Source: Desulfobulbaceae bacterium (GTDB lineage: Bacteria > Desulfobacterota > Desulfobulbia > Desulfobulbales > SURF-16). Taken from it: 20,041 bases of DNA. Shown here piece after piece: positions 13,753-20,041 of the stretch. Location: NCBI GenBank assembly GCA_023230525.1, contig JALNXE010000081.1, positions 1-20,041 on the forward strand, read 5' to 3'. Both the position numbers and the translations under genes were made by a program. Positions within the stretch are counted from its first letter, which is position 1, and each line of letters starts with the position of its first letter. The notes under the pieces are model-generated. The model was not told where the DNA came from. It did no database searches and worked only from the letters and a program-made list of their open reading frames with translations.

Positions 13753-15178
13753 CGATTTTTTTGATCAGGTCTCTAAAAACCAGGAAGTGTAAAGGCAGGA
13801 CAGAGTACCAATAGATTCTGCCCCAGATTCCTCGTGGATAAAAATGAGCGGTCTGCAGCAGGGTCTGCCCTTGAATGTCAAATTCAAGCCACGCCTTGCC
13901 GGGAAGCTTCATCTGGGCCAGCAATAGAAGTCGTTTGTTTGGTTTCAGGTCAACGACCTTCCAGAAATCCAGGGCATCCCCCACCCGCAGATCCACCGGA
14001 TCCCGTCTGCCCCGGTTCAGTCCGTAGCCGCCAAAAAATTTGTCGATAACTCCCCGTAATTTCCAGAGAAAATTATAGGTAAACCATCCCGATTCCCCGC
14101 CGATTGAGCAGAGGGCCGTATAGATTCTTTCACCGGCAATATCACCGAAATCATAGCGGCGTTGATCCCGGAGCACGGCGGCGGCAATATCTTCCTGAGT
14201 ATTGATGTCACAAACGGCTCCTCCGCTTGAGTCGCACCAGCGACTGATTACCTGGTGCTGTTCAATATCGTTGATGGCCTGCAAAACCGCCTCCCTGTAA
14301 GTGAGGGGGCTGATTTGCGGGAAATAACGGGCGGCATGGTCATTCTGCATGACGGTTTCCGATTTAAGTCCTTCCACCAGCGCCGCTGCAACCTTGAAGG
14401 GAACCGGGGTAAACAGGAGCAGCCAGTAGGCTGATAACCGCGGGGTGAGCACCGGCACCGGGATGATGAAACGCTTAAGATTCATGGCCTTTGCCGTCTC
14501 CAGCAGCATGTCCCCGAATTTCATCCGGCCGCAGCCGATGTCAACCACCAGGTTGCCCTGATACTCAAGGTCATGGCTGGCGACCAGGTAAGAGAGCACA
14601 TCATCCACGGCTATGGGCTGGGTCTGGGTGGTAACCCATCTCGGGGTTATCATCACCGGCAGTTTCTGCCCCAGGTTGCGGATGATTTCAAAACTGGCGC
14701 TGCCTGAACCGATGATGACCCCGGCCCTGATCCAGATCGTCTGGATTTTGTCCGGTCTGGCGGAAAGGATTTCGCCGGTTTCCAGGCGGCTGAGCAGATG
14801 TTTGCTGGCGGTATCCTTCACTCCCAGGCCGCCGAGATAGACAATACGTTTTACCCCGGCCACTATGCAGGCATCCCGGAAATTTTCGGCGCTCATTCTG
14901 TCAAGCCGTTCAAAATCGGCCCCGGCCCCCATTGAGTGAATGAGGTAGTAGGCTGTATCAATACCGGCAACGGCCTGGGCGAGTTGCTGCTGATGGAAGG
15001 TGTCGCCCTCGACAATTTCCACCTCCTGGGCAAGCTGCGGGTTGACCTTGTTGCGGTTTCTGACCAGCAGACGCAGGGCAAGGGCGGAATTTTCGAACAG
15101 CCGGATCTGCAGCCTTCCGCCGATATAGCCGGTGGCGCCGGTGATAAGAATTTTTTTTCGCAATGGGCCGTCAGTCAT
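13721..15178 (-). CDS. NAD(P)-binding SDR-family protein with C-terminal DUF2867-like domain
   Basis: This 485-aa protein has an N-terminal Rossmann fold of the atypical SDR/NmrA-like kind: KILITGATGYIGGRL as the dinucleotide-binding loop, LLVRN after strand 2, and IVYLGGLG further on. Residues from about 320 to the end resemble DUF2867 (DFWKVVDLKPNKRLLLLAQM, then LLQTAHFYPRGIWGRIYW). The classic YxxxK catalytic pair is not evident, so a sensing or isomerase-like role is as possible as oxidoreduction. ATG 15178 was preferred to TTG 15199 because GAAGGG lies upstream and the glycine loop then begins about 12 residues in. It stands alone, convergent with the chemosensory remnant and about 200 nt from the repeat element. 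The specific substrate is unknown. Confidence 0.85.
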   Translation of the reverse strand: MTDGPLRKKILITGATGYIGGRLQIRLFENSALALRLLVRNRNKVNPQLAQEVEIVEGDTFHQQQLAQAVAGIDTAYYLIHSMGAGADFERLDRMSAENFRDACIVAGVKRIVYLGGLGVKDTASKHLLSRLETGEILSARPDKIQTIWIRAGVIIGSGSASFEIIRNLGQKLPVMITPRWVTTQTQPIAVDDVLSYLVASHDLEYQGNLVVDIGCGRMKFGDMLLETAKAMNLKRFIIPVPVLTPRLSAYWLLLFTPVPFKVAAALVEGLKSETVMQNDHAARYFPQISPLTYREAVLQAINDIEQHQVISRWCDSSGGAVCDINTQEDIAAAVLRDQRRYDFGDIAGERIYTALCSIGGESGWFTYNFLWKLRGVIDKFFGGYGLNRGRRDPVDLRVGDALDFWKVVDLKPNKRLLLLAQMKLPGKAWLEFDIQGQTLLQTAHFYPRGIWGRIYWYSVLPLHFLVFRDLIKKIVNRAEKKSST

Positions 15179-15379
15179 GGGCTCGAGGTTTCCCTTCAAT
15201 GGGAATGAGGGGCGGATAAAAACGGTGTGCGCGGAAGGGTCCCCCGGCTGGCATGCAGAGTCAGGGCGCTGTATTGCCGCGGGTAACGGCCGGCATTCTT
15301 GTTATCTGTTGCCGGTCAGCTGATTCGCCGGTCAGCCTCAGTTGCTGCCTGATGCGGGTTGTCGAATATCCTTAAAGTT
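15179..15379. other. Spacer upstream of the SDR gene
   Basis: There is no coding sequence of note. A 10-nt direct repeat, GCCGGTCAGC, occurs at 15311-15320 and 15327-15336 with a 16-nt period. It could be an operator or chance. The promoter of the minus-strand SDR gene should lie here but no convincing boxes were seen. Confidence 0.35.
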
Positions 15380-15556
15380 GAGCCTCTTGCAAAATGAACA
15401 TCTACTCCGATCGGCTAAAAATAACCTGTGCGGCGTCTTCCTTGTGAAATCGTCCTCAACGTAGCACTGCTACGCTTCCGGGCGATTTCACAACTCATCC
15501 TTGCACAGAATATTTTTCTCTCGATCTCGCTACGACCTTCATTTTGCAAGAGGCTC
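15380..15556. mobile_element. MITE-like non-autonomous element with terminal inverted repeats and AGTT target duplication
   Basis: A 177-bp element has perfect 19-bp terminal inverted repeats, GAGCCTCTTGCAAAATGAA (15380-15398) and its complement (15538-15556). They are flanked on both sides by AGTT (15376-15379 and 15557-15560), as expected for a 4-bp target duplication. The interior is itself a long imperfect palindrome with a common centre near 15467: 15417-15431 with 15503-15517 (13 of 15 pair), TTGTGAAATCG 15442-15452 with 15483-15493, and CGTAGCA-C-TGCTACG at 15460-15474. There is no transposase or coding potential. It would fold as one long hairpin if transcribed. The parent transposon family is not identified. 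Confidence 0.75.
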
Positions 15557-15572
15557 AGTTGAAACAATATGA

Positions 15573-15598
15573 GAGCCCGGGGAAACGGGCATTGGGGC
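15573..15598 (-). terminator. Possible hairpin downstream of the TPR outer-membrane gene
   Basis: GAGCCC and GGGCTC pair across an interior that can also form GCCCG/CGGGC. The structure lies about 30 nt beyond the stop codon of the minus-strand gene. There is no T-run after it on the minus strand, so it may be a processing or stabilising hairpin rather than a true terminator. Confidence 0.3.
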
Positions 15599-15627
15599 TC
15601 GGTCACCCTTAAATCTCAGATTGCTTT

Positions 15628-16926
15628 TCAAAAGGGGCGGGCCAAAAACAGAGTAACCGCATTACGCGTATAATCGTATGAATCATCAGTGGATTCATTA
15701 TCGGTGTACTCATATTTGCAGGAGATTTCCCAGCGATTAACCAGAAAGTATGTGAGGTTGAGCATAGCGTCAAACCTGTCCTCGTCCCGGTCATCGAAGG
15801 CGGCAATATCATAATTACTGGTACGATAGCCGACATAGAGGGTGATCCCGATATTGTCCAGGGGTTTCACATCCACTCCAGCGCCAAAAAGATGCCGGGT
15901 GGGGGAGTAATCTTCGTCATCGCGATCATTGAGTTCCAGGGTATAGGCCAGGTAGCCGTAGTAGTTCCCCCACCGTCTGGAAAGTTCCGCCATGGTTCTG
16001 TGGCGCCAGCCGGACAGATAATCGTAGTCGGAATCCAATACGTCGAAGTAATTCAGCCGGTAGCGCAAACGCAGGTTGGTTGCTGCCCACAGGGATCGCT
16101 TTGCCTGCAGGCTGAGCATCGGGCTCTGTTCATAACTTTGCCCGTCAATGGTGCTGTAATAGTAACCGCCGCCGCCCTCCAATTGATAGCTGCCAGCCTG
16201 TTGCCAGTAAAATAATGCCAGGTCGGCTGTACCGGTATCATACTCGTTCAGTTCAGCGTATTTCAGATAGGATAGACTGCCTTGAAAATATGAGCCTGAG
16301 GAAGATGAATCCCCGGCAAAAAATCTTCTGGCAGAGAGATACACGTCAAGAAAGGAGTCGTCCATATTACTGGCCTGCAGAAAATCCGAATCAGGCACAA
16401 GTTCTACATTGTCATCGTAGCCCAAGCCGACGGATGCGTAGCCGGCCCAAGGTGAATAGTCCGTCTTGCCCTCGATCTGAGTCAGAGCGTTGGCTGCCAG
16501 CACCCGGAGATTTAAGTCCTCCACCTCTGCGGTATCATATGATTTGTGCAGCCAGTAGATGGCCTTATCATGGTCGGATCGTTTTTCGGCGATTACACCC
16601 AGGTTGTAATATGCCAGGGGAGCCATTTTTGGAAATGTGGCGGTCTTGTTGAAGGCCTCTTCAGCCTCCTGATAGCGGCCCAGCTTATAACAGCAGACGC
16701 CGATGTTGTAATGCAATGATGGCTTTGCAAATCCCAAGGATTGGGCCTGATGAAAATAATCCAGGGCACTTTCATAATTTCCTTGTTTGAAGGCAGTGAC
16801 CCCGGCCTGAAAAGCGGAAGATTCAGGTTGATTTTCAGCGCGCACTTCCTGACTGAGCAGAATCAGGACAATCAGGAAAAATGGCAGAAAAATTTTCCAG
16901 CGCAGCAAATGATTAATGAGTTGCAT
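15628..16926 (-). CDS. TPR-containing outer-membrane beta-barrel protein (Slam/DUF560-like architecture)
   Basis: This 432-aa exported protein starts with a signal peptide (a hydrophobic run after LLRWK, likely cleavage after VRA near residue 30). About three TPR repeats follow at residues 38-150 (FKQGNYESALDYF, YKLGRYQEAEEAF, SDHDKAIYWLHKSY). From about residue 165 to the end, alternating aromatic/hydrophobic strands with acidic turns (ASVGLGYDDNVEL, GITLYVGYRTSNYDI, RWEISCKYEYTDN) end in a terminal Phe, as in outer-membrane barrels. TPR plus barrel is the layout of surface lipoprotein assembly modifiers and of some polysaccharide exporters; no cargo gene is adjacent. AAGGAAGAGG precedes the ATG. 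A possible TTGGCA/TATAAA promoter lies at 16947-16973. Location is fairly secure and function is open. Confidence 0.85.
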   Translation of the reverse strand: MQLINHLLRWKIFLPFFLIVLILLSQEVRAENQPESSAFQAGVTAFKQGNYESALDYFHQAQSLGFAKPSLHYNIGVCCYKLGRYQEAEEAFNKTATFPKMAPLAYYNLGVIAEKRSDHDKAIYWLHKSYDTAEVEDLNLRVLAANALTQIEGKTDYSPWAGYASVGLGYDDNVELVPDSDFLQASNMDDSFLDVYLSARRFFAGDSSSSGSYFQGSLSYLKYAELNEYDTGTADLALFYWQQAGSYQLEGGGGYYYSTIDGQSYEQSPMLSLQAKRSLWAATNLRLRYRLNYFDVLDSDYDYLSGWRHRTMAELSRRWGNYYGYLAYTLELNDRDDEDYSPTRHLFGAGVDVKPLDNIGITLYVGYRTSNYDIAAFDDRDEDRFDAMLNLTYFLVNRWEISCKYEYTDNESTDDSYDYTRNAVTLFLARPF

Positions 16927-16946
16927 ACCTCTTCCTTGACAGATTG

Positions 16947-16973
16947 TTTATATCACATAAGCGATTGTGCCAA
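16947..16973 (-). promoter_or_regulatory. Possible sigma-70 promoter of the TPR barrel gene
   Basis: On the minus strand TTGGCA (16968-16973) and TATAAA (16947-16952) are 15 nt apart, about 20 nt before the ATG. The spacer is short, so this is tentative. No GGAAC-type ECF box is present, which separates this gene from the neighbouring sigma regulon. Confidence 0.3.
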
Positions 16974-17085
16974 TTTCAGAAGCTATTTGCAATCCTTAAA
17001 ACGCTGATTAGAAACATTTAATTAGGCTGGGGGGGGAATGAGATATTCGCGAATTGCAGGAAATTCGTGTGATTGGCAGGCAAAG

Positions 17086-17120
17086 GTAAAAAAAAAGCCA
17101 CGGATGCACCGGGGCTTTTA
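17086..17120 (-). terminator. Intrinsic terminator of the ECF sigma operon
   Basis: Read on the minus strand, AAAAGCC-CCGG, a short loop and CCG-TGGCTTTT form a stem followed by a continuous T-run. It lies about 50 nt beyond the stop of the secreted-protein gene, in the right place and orientation. Confidence 0.75.
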
Positions 17121-17168
17121 CGCTACGGGTCGAGCGTCGATCTAGAGAATATTATTTAACAATATAAA

Positions 17169-17681
17169 TCAGTTACCCTTCCTGTTTTGTCCTGCCTCTC
17201 CAGCACCCTTCACCCCGGAGTCAGCAGATCCTCTTGTATCATCTCTGTTGCCTGATGGGCCGGGGCTGACGGAATCGGCACGACCGGCACCGGCAGCCCC
17301 GCCGGTGTCAGCAGGACGATTAATCTGTGACTCTGGATTGCCCTCCAGGAAAGGGTTTGGCCCATGCCCCTGTCCTTCCTCGGGGCTATTGGAATACTCA
17401 GGTCCATTGCCCTGTTGTTCCTGACGCCTTTCCATTTCCCGGTTTTTGGAACGAAGCGGTAACTCTATAACATTAGTGATATCTTTGGAGGACTGTACAT
17501 CCTCGTCAACAACTTCCATGGTGACGTCAAGGTCAAGTGAGGCATCAGCAAGCAGGAGTCGGCTCTCGGACAGATTCTGAGCCTTGCCGTATTGCTGCAT
17601 ATTCCCGCTTTGCGCGAAAGCATTGCCTCCGCTCAGAATCAGTCCTGCCATAAAGACGGAACTCACCCATATATATTTCAT
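17169..17681 (-). CDS. Small secreted protein, third gene of the ECF sigma operon
   Basis: This 170-aa protein begins with a Sec signal peptide (MKYIWVSSVFMAGLILSGGNAFA, written in two parts: charged MKYIW, then a hydrophobic core; cleavage after AFA near residue 23). A more ordered stretch follows (LDLDVTMEVVDEDVQ, DITNVIELPL). The rest is low-complexity, rich in Gly, Pro, Asn and charged residues, and probably disordered. I do not recognise the family. The start was placed at ATG 17681 with GAGGTGA upstream, not the TTG one codon earlier. It follows the anti-sigma gene by 54 nt on the same strand and is closed by a terminator. Cotranscription with a sigma/anti-sigma pair suggests an envelope-related target or partner. 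Confidence 0.7.
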   Translation of the reverse strand: MKYIWVSSVFMAGLILSGGNAFAQSGNMQQYGKAQNLSESRLLLADASLDLDVTMEVVDEDVQSSKDITNVIELPLRSKNREMERRQEQQGNGPEYSNSPEEGQGHGPNPFLEGNPESQINRPADTGGAAGAGRADSVSPGPSGNRDDTRGSADSGVKGAGEAGQNRKGN

Positions 17682-17735
17682 CAACTCACCTCATGCTCCA
17701 AAAGAAAGTATTATAACCACAAATCCATTTTTTTA

Positions 17736-18410
17736 TTAAACCATATATTTATCATCATGCAAATTTTCTCTTGCATGACTGTTATGAATCTTCATTGCAA
17801 GTTTCAGCAGTTTGCTTTTATTCTCATGATCGATACGCGCTACCACTTCAACATTTCCGGTACGTTTCGCGACAAGCGGCAGACTCAGCAGGTTTTTACC
17901 CTTGCGCAGGTCGGTTTTCCATTCTATCTCTCTTTTGCCGGGAAAGCCCACCATTTCAAGCTGCTCCGGCAACTCAATGGTGACATGCGCGTCAGCCAGG
18001 TCACGGGGAGCATTGACCACCACATTGACGATTTTCTCTTCATCAATTTTTATGATTACCTGCGCAGAGGGCAACTCCTGGGCCTGCTGGTCATGCATGC
18101 GGGGCAAACCGGATACCAGCCATAAAACGAGGCAGGCGGCCATGGCAGCACTTAAAAGAGGGGCCAGACTCTTTGGTATCCGCCGTCTGCCTGCGGATTG
18201 GGCATGCTGGAGGGAATGGCTGATAAAACCCGGCGACGGCGCAGGAACCGGCAAGGCACGCAAAGCCTGCAGCATCTCCTCGTCACGCTTGAAAGCCGCG
18301 TGGCAGTGCGGACAATTATTAAGGTGCTCCCGGACGGCAACTTTCTCTTCCTGGCTGAGGTAACCGTCAATATAATCGTCTCTATATTCCAGTGCCTGTT
18401 TACAGTTCAT
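17736..18410 (-). CDS. Zinc-finger (ZAS/zf-HC2) membrane anti-sigma factor
   Basis: This 224-aa single-pass protein should hold the neighbouring ECF sigma factor at the membrane. The N-terminal anti-sigma domain has the zinc motif His29-x3-Cys33-x2-Cys36 (EHLNNCPHC), with Cys3 as a possible extra ligand. One transmembrane helix covers about residues 82-102 (APLLSAAMAACLVLWLVSGL). The periplasmic C-terminal part of about 120 residues is beta-rich (VNVVVNAPRDLADAHVTIEL, GNVEVVARIDHENK) and could be the sensing module. AAAGGTGA lies 7 nt before the ATG. It starts 37 nt after the sigma gene, the usual arrangement for such pairs. The signal and release mechanism are unknown. Confidence 0.92.
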   Translation of the reverse strand: MNCKQALEYRDDYIDGYLSQEEKVAVREHLNNCPHCHAAFKRDEEMLQALRALPVPAPSPGFISHSLQHAQSAGRRRIPKSLAPLLSAAMAACLVLWLVSGLPRMHDQQAQELPSAQVIIKIDEEKIVNVVVNAPRDLADAHVTIELPEQLEMVGFPGKREIEWKTDLRKGKNLLSLPLVAKRTGNVEVVARIDHENKSKLLKLAMKIHNSHARENLHDDKYMV

Positions 18411-18447
18411 AATTATTCACCTTTAAATATATAAACGATTGTGCTGA

Positions 18448-19011
18448 CTAAAAGGTTTCATGCTGCAATATTTTTCTGAGACTCGCCCGGGCCCGATGAA
18501 GTCGGGATTTCAGGGTGCCGATCGGGGTGTTCAGGATTTCTTCCAGTTCATTTAACGTATACCCTTCAACATCATGCAGTATGCAGAGATGCTTCTGGTC
18601 GAGATTGAGAGAATTGATTGCCCGCATCAGTTTTTCCCGCACCTGGTTGTTTTCCGAAATTTCCTCGGGACCGCGGTTTGAGCAAGGTAACGAATCAAGA
18701 ACAGGGTTGTTCTCTTCATCGTGGCTGTTGAGCAGAAGATGCAAGGGGGATCTTGACATGCGCCGGCGCTGGTCGATAAAAGTACGGTACAATACCTTCA
18801 CCAGCCATGGCCCGGGATTTTCCAGACTGGCCAGAGTTTGGCGCTTTGGATACACCTTGACCAGCACATCCTGCACCAGATCTTCCGCATCCGAGACAGA
18901 TCCGCACAGGCGGAACGCTACCCTATGCAGTTTCAAAATATAGGGATGCAGTATCTTCTCAAAGTCGGAAGTCTGGGAAAAATACTGTATGAGGCTGATT
19001 ACTTTTTCCAT
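18448..19011 (-). CDS. ECF-family RNA polymerase sigma factor
   Basis: This 187-aa sigma factor has region 2 at about 20-85 (AFRLCGSVSDAEDLVQDVLV, WLVKVLYRTFIDQRRRM) and region 4 at about 125-180 (LNLDQKHLCILHDVEGYTL, then IGTLKSRLHRARASLRKIL). A 40-residue linker lies between them. The frame is open up to GTG 19134, but ATG 19011 was chosen. It gives the normal ECF length, and the GGAAC-N17-CGTT promoter at 19029-19054 would place the transcript start only about 10 nt before it. There is no obvious ribosome site, so translation may be leaderless-like. The adjacent zinc-finger anti-sigma gene and the self-type promoter support an autoregulated sigma/anti-sigma system. Confidence 0.93.
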   Translation of the reverse strand: MEKVISLIQYFSQTSDFEKILHPYILKLHRVAFRLCGSVSDAEDLVQDVLVKVYPKRQTLASLENPGPWLVKVLYRTFIDQRRRMSRSPLHLLLNSHDEENNPVLDSLPCSNRGPEEISENNQVREKLMRAINSLNLDQKHLCILHDVEGYTLNELEEILNTPIGTLKSRLHRARASLRKILQHETF

Positions 19012-19028
19012 AGGGTTATCAATATGAA

Positions 19029-19054
19029 AACGTAATCTCTGCCTAAAAGGTTCC
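19029..19054 (-). promoter_or_regulatory. ECF-type promoter of the sigma operon (probable autoregulation)
   Basis: On the minus strand GGAAC (19050-19054) and CGTT (19029-19032) are separated by exactly 17 nt, the classic ECF spacing. The same two boxes with the same spacing occur ahead of the divergent glycine-rich gene, which makes chance less likely. Confidence 0.65.
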
Positions 19055-19302
19055 CGATTTTTTTTAAGTTTTGTCAAAAAAATCCCTGGATTTTTGTATG
19101 TGCTGCCTGCCGGCTGGCAGGACAGATGAGCCACACAATTATGCTTATATTATCTAGCAAAATTGCCTGGTAATTTCCTGGTATTTATCATCCACCCGGA
19201 AAATTCATTGTTCCGGGAAAATTTTCTAAAATCATATCAATGTAATAGAGCTGAAATTGTTGCCCGGCCAGGGGGGCGGCGATACGAAATATGATGCGCT
19301 AT

Positions 19303-19328
19303 GGAACTTTTATCGGCATTGCAACGTT
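19303..19328 (+). promoter_or_regulatory. ECF-type promoter of the glycine-rich secreted protein gene
   Basis: GGAAC (19303-19307), which continues as GGAACTTTT, is followed after 17 nt by CGTT (19325-19328). It lies 44 nt before the ATG. It matches the sigma gene's own promoter in both boxes and spacing and therefore is probably read by that sigma factor. Confidence 0.65.
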
Positions 19329-19371
19329 ATAGAATTTAAAATTTCTCAAAATTAATAAGGAGAATAAATAA

Positions 19372-19704
19372 ATGAGAATTAAATTTTTATCAATTGTTAC
19401 AGTATGTTGTTGTCTGATGATGTTTAATGGTGAGGCCTTTGCCCGTGGGAATGGCGGCGGCGGAGGTGGTGGAGGCTCCGTCAGGAGTTCTTCCATGGGT
19501 GGTGGTACGATGACGAGATCTGCAGGGGCAACAAGTTCCGGAAAGATGGAGCAGCACAAATACGTCAATCAGGAAAAAGCCATGGATCAGGACAGGGATC
19601 GGGCGCAGTATAAAGATTCCGATGCTGTCAAAGACACTGCCAAGGCCAAAGCCAAAGCAAAGGAGACCAATAGGGCTCTTTCAAGCGGTAAAGCGGTGGA
19701 ATAA
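19372..19704 (+). CDS. Small secreted glycine-rich protein, probable target of the ECF sigma factor
   Basis: This 110-aa protein has a clear signal peptide: MRIK, then a hydrophobic core rich in Val, Cys and Met, ending GEAFA with cleavage near residue 24. The mature part starts with a run of glycines (RGNGGGGGGGG) and a Ser/Thr/Gly-rich stretch. It ends in a highly charged Lys/Asp/Ala-rich segment (KDTAKAKAKAKETNRAL). It looks disordered and periplasmic or extracellular. No family is recognised. AAGGAG lies 9 nt before the ATG, and a strong terminator follows about 60 nt after the stop. It is divergent from the sigma operon and shares its promoter motif. Its composition resembles the secreted third gene of that operon only in being small and Gly-rich. 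Confidence 0.78.
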   Translation: MRIKFLSIVTVCCCLMMFNGEAFARGNGGGGGGGGSVRSSSMGGGTMTRSAGATSSGKMEQHKYVNQEKAMDQDRDRAQYKDSDAVKDTAKAKAKAKETNRALSSGKAVE

Positions 19705-19762
19705 AACCAGGCAACAAACTGTTGTCTTCATTGCTTTTCAATTCAGTTCGCCTGTTTTTCTG

Positions 19763-19802
19763 ATCCCCGTTCACCTCGTATGGTGGGCGGGGATTTTTTT
19801 TT
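19763..19802 (+). terminator. Strong intrinsic terminator after the glycine-rich gene
   Basis: ATCCCCG-TT-CACC and GGTG-GG-CGGGGAT form an 11-bp stem with a small internal bulge around a 6-nt loop (TCGTAT). A run of nine T follows immediately. Confidence 0.88.
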
Positions 19803-19849
19803 GAGGGATTGCTCCTGGAAATTCAATGCGGGAACTCGCCTGAAATTGT

Positions 19850-20041
19850 CTAGCTGTTCATCAGAAGCTGGTGTTTAGGCAAACGTAAGTGTGTTTTTGC
19901 CAGATCTTTCCCGGTGTATAACAAAGAGCGTTTTATCAATTGTCCCGCCCACGATAAAACCTCAAACCTTCTTCGAAGCTCGAATCTATCCCTTACCTCC
20001 GTGGCTGCCAGAAGCAAAGCGGGATGATTGATAAAATGTTG
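19850..20041 (-). CDS. Possible C-terminal end of an unidentified gene running off the window
   Basis: On the minus strand a frame is open from the window edge for 63 codons to a TAG at 19850-19852. The inferred peptide is helical and mixed in charge (ALLLAATEVRDRFELRRRFE, LLYTGKDLAKTHLRLPKHQ), not low-complexity, which is compatible with a real protein end. A 64-codon open stretch in one frame is not rare by chance, and no family was recognised, so this stays tentative. It would be convergent with the glycine-rich gene, whose terminator lies between. Confidence 0.35.
   Translation of the reverse strand, partial: QHFINHPALLLAATEVRDRFELRRRFEVLSWAGQLIKRSLLYTGKDLAKTHLRLPKHQLLMNS

Noticed and set aside
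16953..16975. A sigma-54-like TTGGCAC sequence upstream of the TPR barrel gene
   Set aside because: The GG and GC doublets are 7 nt apart instead of the required 10, so it does not fit a -24/-12 promoter.
1..20041. tRNA, rRNA genes, CRISPR arrays and complete insertion sequences
   Set aside because: None was seen: no cloverleaf-like CCA-ended segments, no regularly spaced repeats with variable spacers, and no transposase or integrase-like frame.

Overview
The window looks like part of a chromosome from an anaerobic Desulfobacterota bacterium (former Deltaproteobacteria, plausibly Desulfobulbales). The reasons are inferential: a ferredoxin-linked 2-oxoacid oxidoreductase in D-A-B-C order, a GTG-initiated sensor kinase opening with the KPTYDEL-type N-terminus common in that group, a sigma-54 activator, a rich set of sensory proteins, and moderately high GC with AT-rich spacers.

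Layout. (1) 2-2849, plus strand: a 5'-truncated adenosylhomocysteinase gene (ahcY), then two overlapping genes for a phosphotransferase-fold protein and a P-loop kinase. In many bacteria these two are fused into one protein. (2) 3004-12163, plus strand: a long unit with a sigma-70-like promoter, korD, korA, korB and korC (2-oxoacid:ferredoxin oxidoreductase). It continues through 4-nt overlaps or short gaps into a 977-aa protein with two receiver-like domains and a PEP-synthase-type ATP-binding domain, then a PAS hybrid histidine kinase and an NtrC-type sigma-54 activator. A hairpin lies at the end. (3) 12139-13752: a structured spacer, a stand-alone receiver with Glu in place of the phospho-acceptor Asp, a CheW missing its C-terminus, and the relic of a chemoreceptor. 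(4) 13721-15178, minus strand: an SDR/DUF2867 protein. (5) 15380-15556: a 177-bp non-coding element with 19-bp terminal inverted repeats and an AGTT duplication, resembling a MITE. (6) 15628-16926, minus strand: a TPR plus outer-membrane beta-barrel protein. (7) 17086-19054, minus strand: an ECF sigma factor, its zinc-finger membrane anti-sigma factor and a small secreted protein, closed by an intrinsic terminator. (8) 19303-19802, plus strand: a divergent gene for a small secreted glycine-rich protein, with a strong terminator. (9) 19850-20041, minus strand: a possible gene end running off the window.

How the genes work together. The kor genes would interconvert 2-oxoglutarate (or another 2-oxoacid) and its acyl-CoA using ferredoxin. 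The three downstream regulators are translationally linked to them, which suggests a signalling module that reads a central-carbon or energy signal and drives sigma-54 transcription. At the other end, the ECF sigma operon and the divergent glycine-rich gene both have a GGAAC-N17-CGTT promoter-like sequence. This gives a small, testable regulon: an autoregulated sigma/anti-sigma pair controlling two secreted proteins.

The best candidates for something undescribed are the kor-PEP-synthase-like-two-component operon, and the paired ECF promoters with their secreted targets. All calls come from reading the sequence; no database search was run.
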